Assembly: GCF_028463985.1 (NCBI RefSeq)
Contig: NZ_CP116766.1
Span: 1,116,001-1,180,000 of the forward strand
Origin: Neisseria lisongii
GTDB taxonomy: Bacteria; Pseudomonadota; Gammaproteobacteria; Burkholderiales; Neisseriaceae
DNA: 64,000 nucleotides
Reading direction: 5' to 3'
The notes under the pieces are model-generated. The model had not been told where the DNA came from. It made no database searches and saw only the letters and a list, made by a program, of their open reading frames with translations. Position 1 is the first letter of the stretch. Each line of letters starts with the position of its first letter. A program made the translations under genes and the position numbers. This document shows positions 40,802 through 49,678 of the stretch, one piece after another.

Positions 40802-41587
40802 ATGAGCAGAATACAGCAGACTTTTCAAAACCTGAACGGTAAAAAAGCCCTGATTTCCTACATTACCGCCGGTGATCCCGACCTGAACACTACGGTTGCA
40901 CTGATGCACAGTCTGGTCAAAAACGGCACCGATATTCTGGAGCTGGGCATTCCCTTTTCCGACCCGATGGCCGACGGCCCGACCATCCAGCGTGCGGTAG
41001 AACGTGCCTTGGCCAACGGCGTTTCCCTGCGCGATGTATTGGATACGGTTCATACTTTCCGGGAACACGACACCGAAACGCCGGTCGTTTTGATGGGCTA
41101 TCTCAATCCGGTTCACAAAATGGGCTATGCCGAATTTGCCGAAGCCGCCGCAAAAGCCGGTGTGGACGGCGTTTTGACCGTCGATTCCCCGATTGAAACC
41201 ATCGCCCCGCTGCAAAACGAATTAAAAGCACACCATATCGACTGCATTTTCCTGATTGCCCCGACCACCACCGAAGAACGCATCAAAACCATCGCCGGTA
41301 TGGCGGGCGGTTTCATCTATTACGTTTCCCTCAAAGGCGTAACCGGTGCGGCCAGCTTGGATACCGAAGCAGTTTCCCGTAAAATAGAGCTTTTACGTCA
41401 ATATACCGATTTACCGATCGGCGTCGGCTTCGGCATCAGCAATGCCGAAAGCGCCAAAGCCATCAGCCAAGTGGCAGATGCCGTTATCGTCGGCAGCCGC
41501 TTGGTGCAGGAAATCGAAAACCACGCCGGCAACGAAGCCGAAGCCGTCGGTGCATTGGCAAAAACATTAAAAGACGCCATCAGCTGA
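40802..41587 (+). CDS. trpA: Tryptophan synthase alpha subunit
   Basis: TrpA cleaves indole-glycerol phosphate to indole for TrpB. The 261-residue TIM barrel has the catalytic pair Glu47 and Asp58 (ELGIPFSDPMADGPTIQ) and the phosphate loop GVGFGISNAE. ATG 40802 (MSRIQQTFQN) matches family starts; the frame is open 18 codons upstream. trpB is not here; the neighbour is accD, a pairing seen in several beta-proteobacteria. Confidence 0.96.
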   Translation: MSRIQQTFQNLNGKKALISYITAGDPDLNTTVALMHSLVKNGTDILELGIPFSDPMADGPTIQRAVERALANGVSLRDVLDTVHTFREHDTETPVVLMGYLNPVHKMGYAEFAEAAAKAGVDGVLTVDSPIETIAPLQNELKAHHIDCIFLIAPTTTEERIKTIAGMAGGFIYYVSLKGVTGAASLDTEAVSRKIELLRQYTDLPIGVGFGISNAESAKAISQVADAVIVGSRLVQEIENHAGNEAEAVGALAKTLKDAIS

Positions 41588-41625
41588 ACAAGGCCGTCTG
41601 AAAATCCCAGATTAAGGAGTTCTTC

Positions 41626-42498
41626 ATGAGCTGGTTAGACAAAATCCTCCCACCGAAAATCAAAAACCGAGACAGCAGCGGCAGTGCGTCCAACGTACCC
41701 GCCGGCCTGTGGCACAAATGCCCCTCCTGCGCCGCCACCATCTACTCAACCGAGCTGGCGCAAAACGATATGGTCTGCCCCAAATGCAGCTACCACAACC
41801 CGCTGACCGCCCAAGACCGCCTCAACCTGCTGCTGGACGAAGGCTCCGGCGAACGCATCGGCAACCACATCAAACCGACCGACATCCTGAAATTCAAAGA
41901 CAGCAAAAAATACCCCGACCGCCTGAGCGCCGCCCGTAAAACCACCGGCGAAGATGACGCACTGGTGGTAATGAAAGGCACGATAAACGGCCTGCCCGTT
42001 GTTGTCGCCGCCTTTGAATTCCGCTTTATCGGCGGCTCGATGGGTTCGGTTGTCGGCGAACGCTTCGTACAGGGCGTACGCCGAGCCGCCGCCGACAACT
42101 GCCCGTTTATCTGCGTGGCCGCTTCCGGCGGGGCCCGTATGCAGGAAGGCCTGAATTCGCTGATGCAGATGACCAAAACCAGCGCCTCGCTGCATTTGCT
42201 GTCTGAGAAAAAACTGCCGTTTATCTCCGTGCTGACCGACCCGACCATGGGCGGCGTTTCTGCCAGCTTCGCCTTTTTGGGCGACGTTGTCCTTGCCGAA
42301 CCCAACGCCCTGATCGGCTTTGCCGGCCCTCGTGTAATCGAACAAACCGTACGCGAAACCCTGCCCGAAGGCTTCCAGCGTGCCGAATTCCTGCTGGAAA
42401 AAGGCGCAATCGACCAAATCGTGGACCGCCGTGAAATGAAACAGCGGATTACCGACTTAATCACCCTCTTGTGCCGCAAAAGCAAAATCAGTGCCTGA
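41626..42498 (+). CDS. accD: Acetyl-CoA carboxylase carboxyltransferase beta subunit
   Basis: AccD with AccA transfers carboxyl from biotin to acetyl-CoA to make malonyl-CoA. The 290-residue protein has the N-terminal zinc ribbon (C32, C35, C51, C54) and the crotonase-like core GGSMGSVVGERFVQGVRRA and SGGARMQEGLNSLMQM. AAGGAG precedes the ATG; a DUS lies between trpA and accD. Confidence 0.97.
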   Translation: MSWLDKILPPKIKNRDSSGSASNVPAGLWHKCPSCAATIYSTELAQNDMVCPKCSYHNPLTAQDRLNLLLDEGSGERIGNHIKPTDILKFKDSKKYPDRLSAARKTTGEDDALVVMKGTINGLPVVVAAFEFRFIGGSMGSVVGERFVQGVRRAAADNCPFICVAASGGARMQEGLNSLMQMTKTSASLHLLSEKKLPFISVLTDPTMGGVSASFAFLGDVVLAEPNALIGFAGPRVIEQTVRETLPEGFQRAEFLLEKGAIDQIVDRREMKQRITDLITLLCRKSKISA

Positions 42499-42524
42499 AA
42501 CGGCTGAAAGACAATCTGTAAAAT

Positions 42525-42568
42525 AAAGCCAAGCCGTCTGAAAACCGATTTTCAGACGGCTTGGCTTT
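42525..42568. terminator. Bidirectional 20-bp DUS-pair terminator
   Basis: AAAGCCAAGCCGTCTGAAAA and its exact complement around CCGA, between convergent accD and thiG. Confidence 0.85.
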
Positions 42569-42589
42569 ATTCAATCCCAACCTTAATAA

Positions 42590-43387
42590 TCAATAATCCT
42601 CGCTGTGCCAAAACGGCTGGCCGACTGTCGGCGTGCTGGCACGGGTTTGGCTACTGGGTACCATCGGTTCGGCGGCGAAGGCGGTGCGACCGGCGGCGGT
42701 GGCTTGGGCAAATGCCTGTGCCATCAAAACCGGATTGCCGCTGCGGGAAACGGCGCTGTTGAGTAATACGCCGTCGTAGCCCCATTCCATCACGGCGGCG
42801 GCGTGCGACGGCAATCCCAAACCGGCATCAATCAACAGCGGCACATCGGGCAGGCGTTCCCGCAATACTTTCAGGGCATACTCATGCACCACGCCCAAAC
42901 CTGTGCCGATGGGTGCCGCCCACGGCATTAGGGCTTGGCAACCTGCGTCCAGCAGGCGGCGGCAGGCAATCAGGTCTTCGGTGCAATACGGCAATACTTT
43001 GAAGCCGTCCCGAATCAGGATTTCGGCGGCTTCGCACAGTTGGAACACATCGGGCTGCAAAGTAGCATCGTCGCCGATTAATTCGAGCTTGATCCAGTCG
43101 GTTTCAAACACTTCCCGTGCCATTTGGGCGGTGGTTACGGCTTCCTGCACGCTCAAACAACCGGCGGTATTGGGCAACAGCGGTATCTGCCATTGGCGCA
43201 GCAGCGCCCACAAACCTTCGCCGTGGGCGGCATCCATTGCGCCCTGCCGCCGCAGGGCAACGGTAATCATCGCCGGTTTCGCCGCCTGCACGCTTTGGTG
43301 CAGAATGTCCAAAGTCGGGTAGCCTGCCGTTCCCAGCAGCAGTCTGCCGTCAAACTGTTCGCCATATAAATGTAGTCCGTCCATCAT
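42590..43387 (-). CDS. thiG: Thiazole synthase
   Basis: ThiG forms the thiazole ring from deoxyxylulose phosphate, the glycine imine and ThiS-thiocarboxylate. The 265-residue TIM barrel shows RLLLGTAGYPTLDI, the Schiff-base lysine region WIKLELIGD, and GLPSHAAAVMEWGYDGVLLN. AGGAGG precedes the double ATG at 43382-43387. It is the last gene of the thi operon, 11 bp after thiS. Confidence 0.95.
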   Translation of the reverse strand: MMDGLHLYGEQFDGRLLLGTAGYPTLDILHQSVQAAKPAMITVALRRQGAMDAAHGEGLWALLRQWQIPLLPNTAGCLSVQEAVTTAQMAREVFETDWIKLELIGDDATLQPDVFQLCEAAEILIRDGFKVLPYCTEDLIACRRLLDAGCQALMPWAAPIGTGLGVVHEYALKVLRERLPDVPLLIDAGLGLPSHAAAVMEWGYDGVLLNSAVSRSGNPVLMAQAFAQATAAGRTAFAAEPMVPSSQTRASTPTVGQPFWHSEDY

Positions 43388-43398
43388 TTTTCCTCCTT

Positions 43399-43593
43399 TC
43401 AACCGCCGACCACCGGCCGCACGATTTCCACTTGATCGCCCTCTTGCAACAGGGTTTCGGCGTAGCGGCTTTTCGGCACAAAGCGGGTATTGACTGCCAC
43501 GGCAAACGGCGGCTGCATCGCCTGCTGCGTTAATAAGGTCTGCAAACTGCCGCCGTCAAACAGGGCGGGTTTTCCGTTTACGATAATGTTCAT
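43399..43593 (-). CDS. thiS: Sulfur carrier protein ThiS
   Basis: A 64-residue ubiquitin-fold protein that carries sulfur as a C-terminal thiocarboxylate. The required C-terminal Gly-Gly is present (EIVRPVVGG), and MNIIVNGKP is the usual start. It lies between thiO and thiG. Confidence 0.95.
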   Translation of the reverse strand: MNIIVNGKPALFDGGSLQTLLTQQAMQPPFAVAVNTRFVPKSRYAETLLQEGDQVEIVRPVVGG

Positions 43594-43688
43594 GGTGTTC
43601 CTTTTCAGTATCTTCTGCCAAACCGTGTTTTCGCTGCGCAGAAACTCACTTCGCTCGTTTTAGCGAAACCTGCGGTTTTCAGACGGCC

Positions 43689-44786
43689 TCAAATCTGCGT
43701 AACCATGCTCTGCCGTTCTTTGTTCATGCCGTCTGAAAATGCCTTGCCTGCCGCAAGATTATTCATGCCCTGCAACAGGGTTTCGCACACAGCGGGGGCA
43801 ATCATAAAGCCGTGGCGGAACAGGCCGTTGATTTCGATGGTCTGCGTATCGGGAAGACAGCGGATTTCGGGGTTTTCGTGTTGCAGAGTCGGGCGCAGGC
43901 CGACGGCGGTTTCCAGCACTCTCGCCTCGCCGAATGCGGGACACACGGCATACAGGGCGGAAAACAGCTCCAAGCTGCTGCGTACCGATACTGCGCCGCC
44001 GTCTTCGCTTTCAAGCTGGGTTGCGCCGATTACAAACACATGGTTTTCTTTCGGGCAAATGTAGAGCGGATAACGGGGGTGCAGCAGGCGTACGGGGCGG
44101 TTGAGCGACACTTCCGGCGCAAACACCCTTGCCACTTCGCCGCGAATCCCCCGCAGGCGGCTTTGCGAACGGGTATTCCACGTTTCTTTGGCGGCAAAAC
44201 CCCGACAATCCAACACCCATTGCGCCTGCTCACGAGCGGTTTCGGGGTCGGCGGCTTCACCGAAACGGCATTCGGCACCTGCCTGTTGCGCCGCCGCCAG
44301 CAGCGCCGCCAGCGTTTGGCGGTTGTCCAACTGCCCTTCCTGCGGCAAATACAGGCCTTTGCGGAAACGTCCTGCCAGTTGAGGTTCTTGTGCGGCAATC
44401 TCGTGCTGCGTCCATTCCTGCCACACCGTTTCGCCGTCGTGCGCCCGCAGCAGATGCCGTCTGAAACGCTCCGCCAGCGGCTCGTCCTGCGTGTGCCACA
44501 CCATCAGGCTGCCGTTTTGCTGATGAAAAACGGGTTGCCCGATTTGTGCCAGATACTGCTGCCATAAAGTCAGGCTTTGATAACCGAGCGACACTGCCAG
44601 CGGCGTGGCATCGATGGCTTCCGCCAAAGGTGCCAGCATGGCGGCGGCAACGTAGGCGGCACTGTTTTCGCCCAGCGGCGACGATGCTTCGTACAACACG
44701 GTTTTCCAACCCGACTGCGCCAAACGCCACGCCGCCATACGCCCGAACAGGCCGCCGCCGATAATCGCAATATCGTATTTTTTCAT
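43689..44786 (-). CDS. thiO: Glycine oxidase
   Basis: ThiO oxidises glycine to the imine used by ThiG; organisms with ThiO do not need the anaerobic ThiH. The 365-residue protein has the FAD fold IAIIGGGLFGRMAAWRLAQ, the linker LYEASSPLGENSAAYVAAAM, and a GLRPTLQHENPEI region near the C-terminus. It lies in the operon thiD-thiE-thiO-thiS-thiG. A reversed DUS-linked repeat lies between it and thiS. Confidence 0.93.
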   Translation of the reverse strand: MKKYDIAIIGGGLFGRMAAWRLAQSGWKTVLYEASSPLGENSAAYVAAAMLAPLAEAIDATPLAVSLGYQSLTLWQQYLAQIGQPVFHQQNGSLMVWHTQDEPLAERFRRHLLRAHDGETVWQEWTQHEIAAQEPQLAGRFRKGLYLPQEGQLDNRQTLAALLAAAQQAGAECRFGEAADPETAREQAQWVLDCRGFAAKETWNTRSQSRLRGIRGEVARVFAPEVSLNRPVRLLHPRYPLYICPKENHVFVIGATQLESEDGGAVSVRSSLELFSALYAVCPAFGEARVLETAVGLRPTLQHENPEIRCLPDTQTIEINGLFRHGFMIAPAVCETLLQGMNNLAAGKAFSDGMNKERQSMVTQI

Positions 44787-44833
44787 CAGAATTCCTTTCG
44801 GAGAAAATTTACCGCCGCAGCGGAAACATTCCG

Positions 44834-45508
44834 CTATTTTGCCAACAACGCCCGCACGGCCGCCGCCACATCTTCCGCCTGCGTGATGGCGGAAATCACG
44901 GCGATGCCGTCTGCACCGGCGGCACGGATTTCGGCGGCGTGTGCCGCTTTAATGCCGCCGATGGCGACCAGCGGCTGAGTAATTCCGGCGGCACGGATGC
45001 GCCGCACCAAATCAATACCCACCGGCGCTGCGGCATCGGGCTTGGATTGGGTGGGAAACAGCGGCCCGCAGGCGAAATAGTCGGCACGGTTGATTTGGCG
45101 GCTGTTGAGAATATTGTCGAAACTGTTGTTGGAAATGCCGATAAACAGCCGGCCTCGGCATAAATCCGCCGCCTGCGCCAGCGGCATGTCTTTCTGCCCG
45201 ATATGCACGCCGTCTGCGCCCCATTCGATGGCGGCCTCGACATCGTTGTTCAACACAAACGGTACGCCGTATTGACGGCACAATGTCCGGCATTCCGCCG
45301 CCAGTTGCTGAATCAAGGCCTTATCCTGCAGCGAACCGGCACCTTTTTCCCGCAACTGGTAACAAGTGATGCCGCTGCGCAAAGCCTGTTCCAATACCGA
45401 CAGCAGATTCTGCTGCGGCGTGCCGCCCAGATGGCGGCAATCCTGCGTACCGGCGACCAGATAAAGATTAAGCATGTCCCGCATGGTTTGCGGCTGATTC
45501 GGTTTCAT
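44834..45508 (-). CDS. thiE: Thiamine-phosphate synthase
   Basis: ThiE joins the pyrimidine (HMP-PP) and thiazole phosphate into thiamine phosphate. The 224-residue TIM barrel has CYQLREKGAGSLQDKAL, VPFVLNNDVEAAIEWGADGV, HIGQKDMPL and VAIGGIKAAHAAE, all family motifs. The start at 45508 (MKPNQPQTMRDM) is possible, but the ATG eight codons on (MRDML) also fits. Confidence 0.95.
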   Translation of the reverse strand: MKPNQPQTMRDMLNLYLVAGTQDCRHLGGTPQQNLLSVLEQALRSGITCYQLREKGAGSLQDKALIQQLAAECRTLCRQYGVPFVLNNDVEAAIEWGADGVHIGQKDMPLAQAADLCRGRLFIGISNNSFDNILNSRQINRADYFACGPLFPTQSKPDAAAPVGIDLVRRIRAAGITQPLVAIGGIKAAHAAEIRAAGADGIAVISAITQAEDVAAAVRALLAK

Positions 45509-45551
45509 GGTGATGTTCCTTGTGAGGCCGTCTGAAAATCAAAAGCGGTTT

Positions 45552-45654
45552 TATCGTGGCAAATTTAAACCTGTACGGCGTTGCCTCGCCTTGCCGTATT
45601 ACACATACTGTCTGCGGCTTCGTCGCCTTGTCCTGATTTAAATTTGCCACGATA
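45552..45654. repeat. Miniature element, family D, between thiD and thiE
   Basis: Arms TATCGTGGCAAATTTAAA and TTTAAATTTGCCACGATA enclose the shared core in reverse orientation. It sits inside the thi operon. Confidence 0.8.
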
Positions 45655-45683
45655 ACTGTATAAAAATCTGCTTTGCCCGTTTT

Positions 45684-46541
45684 TCAGACGGCCTGTTTGT
45701 CCTGCGGCACTTGCGCCGGATAGCCGCCGTTGCTGCTGTGATACGCCCAATGATTGACCGGACCGTGTCCCGAGCCGATGTTCAGCGGGTGGCTGATGGC
45801 GGCGGTGATAAAGCGTTTTGCCGTCTGCACTGCCGTTGCGGTATCCGCCCCTTTTGCCGCTTCTGCCGCCACGCAGGCGGAGAAGGTGCAGCCGGTGCCG
45901 TGGGTGTGTTGCGTCGGGTAGCGTTCCGCCGCCAGTTCGATGATGTCGTTCTGCAAAAACAGCCAGTCGGTGCATTGGCGGCTTTGGCTGTTGTCGAGAT
46001 GGCCGCCTTTAATCACCACATTTTTTGCACCCGCTTCCTGCAATAAGCGTCCGGCACGCTCAACATCGCTGCGGGTGCGGATGGCCATGCCGGTGAGTGC
46101 TTCGGCTTCGGGAAGGTTCGGGGTCAGAATATCCGCCAGCGGCAACAAATGCCGTTTCATGGCGGATACTGCCGAATCCTGCAACAGCGGTGCGCCGCCT
46201 TTGGCAATCATCACCGGATCGAGCACCATGATGCCGAACGGTTTGTCCGCCAGCGCCGAGGCCACGCATTCGATGATTTCCGCTGTTCCCAGCATACCGA
46301 TTTTAAAGGCTCGGATTTGGAAATCTTCCCGCACGGCTTGGATTTGCGCCTGCACGATGTCGGTTGTCAGCATCTGCACTGCCGACACGCCGGTGGTATT
46401 TTGGGCGGTTACGGCGGTCAGCACGCTGGTGCCGAACACGCCGCACATTTGAAAGGTTTTCAAATCCGCCTGAATGCCTGCCCCGCCGCCCGAATCCGAT
46501 CCGGCAATGGTCAGCGCCTGTGCAAAAGAAAAAGCGTTCAT
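45684..46541 (-). CDS. thiD: Hydroxymethylpyrimidine/phosphomethylpyrimidine kinase
   Basis: ThiD phosphorylates HMP twice to give HMP-PP. The 285-residue ribokinase-family protein shows ALTIAGSDSGGGAGIQADLK, MVLDPVMIAKGGAPLL and THGTGCTFSACVAAEAAKG with the catalytic cysteine/aspartate region. AAGGAA precedes ATG 46541. First gene after the TPP riboswitch. Confidence 0.95.
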   Translation of the reverse strand: MNAFSFAQALTIAGSDSGGGAGIQADLKTFQMCGVFGTSVLTAVTAQNTTGVSAVQMLTTDIVQAQIQAVREDFQIRAFKIGMLGTAEIIECVASALADKPFGIMVLDPVMIAKGGAPLLQDSAVSAMKRHLLPLADILTPNLPEAEALTGMAIRTRSDVERAGRLLQEAGAKNVVIKGGHLDNSQSRQCTDWLFLQNDIIELAAERYPTQHTHGTGCTFSACVAAEAAKGADTATAVQTAKRFITAAISHPLNIGSGHGPVNHWAYHSSNGGYPAQVPQDKQAV

Positions 46542-46644
46542 CGATATTGTTCCTTGTGGCAACGGCGCAGGCATGTGGATAAGACCATGCGGCCGGGCTT
46601 TGCAGAAATTCTGCTTTGCCCGTTTTCAGACGGCATCAGACAGC

Positions 46645-46686
46645 AAAAACGGCACACATTCCGCCTGAAAAGGGGAATGTGTGCCG
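46645..46686 (-). terminator. Riboswitch-controlled terminator
   Basis: On the minus strand CGGCACACATTCC pairs with GGAATGTGTGCCG and is followed by TTTTT. It lies between the TPP aptamer and thiD, where TPP binding would favour its formation. Confidence 0.82.
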
Positions 46687-46711
46687 AGAAAAACGGGTTG
46701 CCTGTGCTGTT

Positions 46712-46800
46712 CATGAGTTTCCTACGCCAGTATTAACTGTATCAGGTTCACGGGTATCATCTCAGCAGACTTGTTGTCGTCTGCACCCCGACTGCTAAGG
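46712..46800 (-). promoter_or_regulatory. TPP riboswitch (THI element)
   Basis: Read on the minus strand the conserved strings appear in order: AGTCGGGGTGC, CTGAGATGATACCCG, TGAACCTGATACAGTTAATA, CTGGCGTAGGAAA. These form the TPP aptamer. With the terminator at 46645-46686 it controls thiD-thiE-thiO-thiS-thiG by transcription attenuation. Confidence 0.96.
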
Positions 46801-46854
46801 CAACATATTAACGCAAATCTGCCACCGATGACAAACACTGCGGCAAAATAAACG

Positions 46855-46909
46855 AGGCCGTCTGAAAATGATGCAGAAATTCCGCTCCGCTTAAATTTTC
46901 AGACGGCCT
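46855..46909 (-). terminator. DUS-pair hairpin after gloA
   Basis: AGGCCGTCTGAAAAT and ATTTTCAGACGGCCT at about 30 bases distance, containing one decayed DUS-linked repeat, beyond the gloA stop codon. Confidence 0.55.
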
Positions 46910-46935
46910 AACCGATTGCATTTCAAGCACAAGGT

Positions 46936-47352
46936 TTAGTTTTCGGCATATTGAACCGAATCGCTGCCGCTTTTTTTCTGGATAAACTCGATTTTGTAGC
47001 CGTCTGGGTCTTCCACAAAAGCAATCACGGTGGTACCGTGTTTCATCGGACCGGCTTCGCGTACGACTTTGCCGCCTTTTTCTTTGACTTTTTCACACGC
47101 CTGATAAGCATCGTCCACTTCAATCGCAATATGGCCGTAGGCATTGCCCAAATCGTAGCTTTCAGTATCCCAGTTGTGGGTCAGTTCCAACACGGTATGG
47201 TCGGCCTCGTCGCCGTAGCCGACAAACGCCAGCGTAAAGCGGCCTTCGGGATAGTCTTTGCGGCGTAAGAGCTGCATACCCAAAACATTTTGGTAAAAGT
47301 CTAAAGATTTTTGCAGATTGCCGACACGCAGCATAGTATGAAGCATTCTCAT
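46936..47352 (-). CDS. gloA: Lactoylglutathione lyase (glyoxalase I)
   Basis: GloA isomerises the methylglyoxal-glutathione adduct for detoxification. The 138-residue protein has all four metal ligands in place (H5, E56, H74, E122) and the family strings MLRVGNLQKSLDFYQNVLGM and ELTHNWDTESYDLGNAYGHI. AAGGAA precedes the start. Monocistronic. Confidence 0.96.
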   Translation of the reverse strand: MRMLHTMLRVGNLQKSLDFYQNVLGMQLLRRKDYPEGRFTLAFVGYGDEADHTVLELTHNWDTESYDLGNAYGHIAIEVDDAYQACEKVKEKGGKVVREAGPMKHGTTVIAFVEDPDGYKIEFIQKKSGSDSVQYAEN

Positions 47353-47499
47353 GGTGTGTATTCCTTAATGATAATTTCTTTAATAGTGTTGATTTTATTC
47401 AGAATAAAACAATCCGCAGCCGCAAGCTGCGTTTGGACATATTTTACCACGCCCGCATAAGCCTTTCCATTTTCAGACGGTATGCCGTCTGAAAATGAG

Positions 47500-47568
47500 A
47501 TAGTGAATTCACTTTAAAAGCATTACTGCATTGGCCCGCCTTGTCCTATTTTTAAATTAAATTCACCA
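47500..47568. repeat. Miniature element, deleted copy
   Basis: ATAGTGAATTCACTTTAAAA at one side and AATTAAATTCACCAG at the other, with only part of the core (GGCCCGCCTTGTCCTA). It lies after a DUS. Confidence 0.5.
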
Positions 47569-47619
47569 GTAAGCAGGTTTCTGAATAAAGAAAACCGCCC
47601 TTTCCCACAAATTTCACGC

Positions 47620-47712
47620 AAAAAAAATGCACACATTCGCAAGAATGTGTGCCAAGTCTACAAAGGAGAAATAGAGGAGAAACTATTAACTGACTACTCG
47701 AACCAGCTAACG
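47620..47712 (-). ncRNA. Candidate sRNA with anti-Shine-Dalgarno loops
   Basis: On the minus strand a promoter-like pair (TTGCAT at 47742-47747, CATAAT at 47719-47724, spacer 17) is followed by about 93 nt. These contain a stem (TTAGCTG/CAGTTAA), a single-stranded stretch with TTTCTCCTCTATTTCTCCTT, and a strong terminator (GCACACATTC, TTGC, GAATGTGTGC) with eight T. Two CTCCT motifs would pair with ribosome-binding sites. The plan resembles the neisserial sibling sRNAs (RcoF/NmsR type), but I cannot align it. Confidence 0.6.
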
Positions 47713-47718
47713 AAGCGA

Positions 47719-47747
47719 ATTATGCCGCAATCCCTGCGGCAATGCAA
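47719..47747 (-). promoter_or_regulatory. Promoter of the candidate sRNA
   Basis: -35 TTGCAT and -10 CATAAT at 17-bp spacing on the minus strand. An inverted repeat (TGCCGCA/TGCGGCA) occupies the spacer. Confidence 0.5.
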
Positions 47748-48256
47748 GATTTTTTCTTGTAAAATTTCTTAAACATATCGATTACATTTTTTAATGTAGT
47801 AAAATTTCAATATAATATTCACTGTTTATTATTTTTTCCTGTTCACACTAAAGCCGTTTTGCCGTGATTTCCCACCCTATTCCGGTAAAAATTCTGTCTA
47901 TTATTCACTTAATAACAAACACTATCGGCGATTTCCCTGTTATCCGCTTACAGCGTATTTTGCAGTTTTACGTTTAACTTTTTCTAAAAATACGCCGTTT
48001 TCCAGCCGTTTTCGTCTGAAATAAAAAAAGAGTGATTATACTAAAGCAATATGATTTGTAATTTGACTAAATACAAAAAACTGCACCGAGGCCGTCTGAA
48101 AATCGGGTTTTCAGACGGCTTAAATGAATCTGTTTCATCATCAAACCGAATTTTTCGCATTTGCCTGAATGCGGCAATATGATTATAGTGTAGCCCTTTT
48201 GCCGTACGGTTCAAGCTGTGCGGCATAACAAGGCAAACAAAATAAGAAAGGGATTT
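47748..48256. other. AT-rich gap upstream of the MFS gene
   Basis: No open frame is supported. It holds a DUS pair (48089-48120) and AT-rich sequence that may carry promoters for the MFS gene. Confidence 0.5.
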
Positions 48257-49552
48257 ATGGATTTACGACAAAAAATCGCCGATCACCCGATGAGCGGCTA
48301 TCAATGGCTGGTGGTGGGGCTGACATTTTTACTGAATATGTTGGACGGTTTCGATGTGTTGGCGGTGGCGTTTACCGCCAAAAGCATTCAGGCGGAATTG
48401 GATCTCGGCGGCGCACAAATCGGTACGCTGATGAGCACCGGGCTGTTCGGCATGGCGGCGGGGTCGGTATTACTGGCACCGCACGCCGACCGTTTCGGCC
48501 GTCGGCCGCTGCTGATTTTCTCAACCCTGCTCTCTGCTGTCGGCATGTTGATGACGTATTTTTCCCACAGCTTGGAAAGCATTGCCTGCTGGCGGGTGAT
48601 TACCGGCTTGGGTGTCGGCGGGATTTTGCCCTGCACCAATGTATTGGTCAGCGAATATGCCAACCGCAAATGGCGGGGGCTGGCGATTGCAATATATGCT
48701 TCGGGATTCGGCATCGGCGCTATGTTGGGCGGTATGTCGGCGGTATTGCTGCAGGGGAATTACGGCTGGCGTTCGGTGTTTTTGGTCGGCGCAGCGCTGA
48801 CCTTTTCCGCTGTGGCGGCACTGATTGCCCTGTTGCCCGAATCGGTGGATTTTTTATTGGGCAAACGCCCGCCGCACGCCCGCGAACGGTTAAACAAAAT
48901 TGCCGCCAAAATCGGTTTGCACGGCGAATGGGCATTCCCGGAAACCGACCGCAGCGTCAAACAGAAAGTATCGCTGCTGCGCCTGTTTGAACCGGCCTAC
49001 CGCAAAACCACATTGCTCTGCTGGCTGGCTTTTGTCTGCGTGATGTCTGCCTATTATTTTGTCAGCTCGTGGACACCGGCGCTGCTGGAACAGGCCGGTA
49101 TGGCCAAAACCCAGAGCCAGTCTTTGGGCATGGCGGTTTCCATCGGCGGCGCACTGGGTTCGCTGCTGTTCGGCCTGTTGGCAAGCCGCCGCTCAGCACG
49201 CAGCGTATTGGCGGCCTTTGCTGTCTGCTCTGCCGCAGCCGTGTTCTGCTTTTTATCCGCCCAAACGCTGGCGCTGGCATTTGTGTTTGCCGTGATTATC
49301 GGTGCATTGATGAACGGCTGTATCGCCGGACTCTACACCATCAATCCGACCCTGTATGCCGCCGATTTCCGCAGCACCGGCGTGGGCATCGCCATCGGTG
49401 TCGGCCGCTTGGGTTCGATTGTATCGCCGATTGCCGCCGGTTTGCTGCTGGATCAAGGCTGGGCGAAAAACGATCTTTACGCCGGTGCCGCCGTAATTAT
49501 TCTGATTGCCGCCGTAGCCGTCATTGGTTTGAAAGCCAAAACAGAAGCGTAA
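48257..49552 (+). CDS. MFS transporter, aromatic acid:H+ symporter type
   Basis: A 431-residue, 12-span transporter. The N-terminal DGFDVLAVAFTAKSI (aspartates in span 1), the loop 2-3 motif APHADRFGRRPLLI, and VSEYANRKWRGLAIAIYASG fit the AAHS group (BenK, PcaK, MhpT). Substrate is inferred only as a small organic, perhaps aromatic, acid. AAAGGGA precedes ATG 48257. No catabolic genes are nearby. A DUS-pair terminator follows. Confidence 0.85.
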   Translation: MDLRQKIADHPMSGYQWLVVGLTFLLNMLDGFDVLAVAFTAKSIQAELDLGGAQIGTLMSTGLFGMAAGSVLLAPHADRFGRRPLLIFSTLLSAVGMLMTYFSHSLESIACWRVITGLGVGGILPCTNVLVSEYANRKWRGLAIAIYASGFGIGAMLGGMSAVLLQGNYGWRSVFLVGAALTFSAVAALIALLPESVDFLLGKRPPHARERLNKIAAKIGLHGEWAFPETDRSVKQKVSLLRLFEPAYRKTTLLCWLAFVCVMSAYYFVSSWTPALLEQAGMAKTQSQSLGMAVSIGGALGSLLFGLLASRRSARSVLAAFAVCSAAAVFCFLSAQTLALAFVFAVIIGALMNGCIAGLYTINPTLYAADFRSTGVGIAIGVGRLGSIVSPIAAGLLLDQGWAKNDLYAGAAVIILIAAVAVIGLKAKTEA

Positions 49553-49564
49553 CGGAAAACGTTG

Positions 49565-49597
49565 AGGCCGTCTGAAAATATGGTTTTCAGACGGCCT
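49565..49597 (+). terminator. DUS-pair terminator of the MFS gene
   Basis: AGGCCGTCTGAAAA and its inverse, 12 bases after the stop codon. Confidence 0.75.
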
Positions 49598-49614
49598 TGG
49601 CATTTTTGTTTTGA

Positions 49615-49643
49615 TTGACTTCCAAGCTGTCTTACCCTACACT
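49615..49643 (+). promoter_or_regulatory. Promoter of the toxin-antitoxin operon
   Basis: -35 TTGACT (49615-49620) and -10 TACACT (49638-49643) with a 17-bp spacer. The -10 box touches the palindromic operator. Confidence 0.65.
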
Positions 49644-49671
49644 CCATGTATCACTAAATGATACATGGAGT
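49641..49671. promoter_or_regulatory. Perfect palindromic operator of the toxin-antitoxin operon
   Basis: ACTCCATGTATCA and TGATACATGGAGT, 13 bp each, around CTAAA. It lies between promoter and antitoxin start, as expected for autoregulation by the MazE-type protein. Confidence 0.75.
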
Positions 49672-49678
49672 GTATCCT

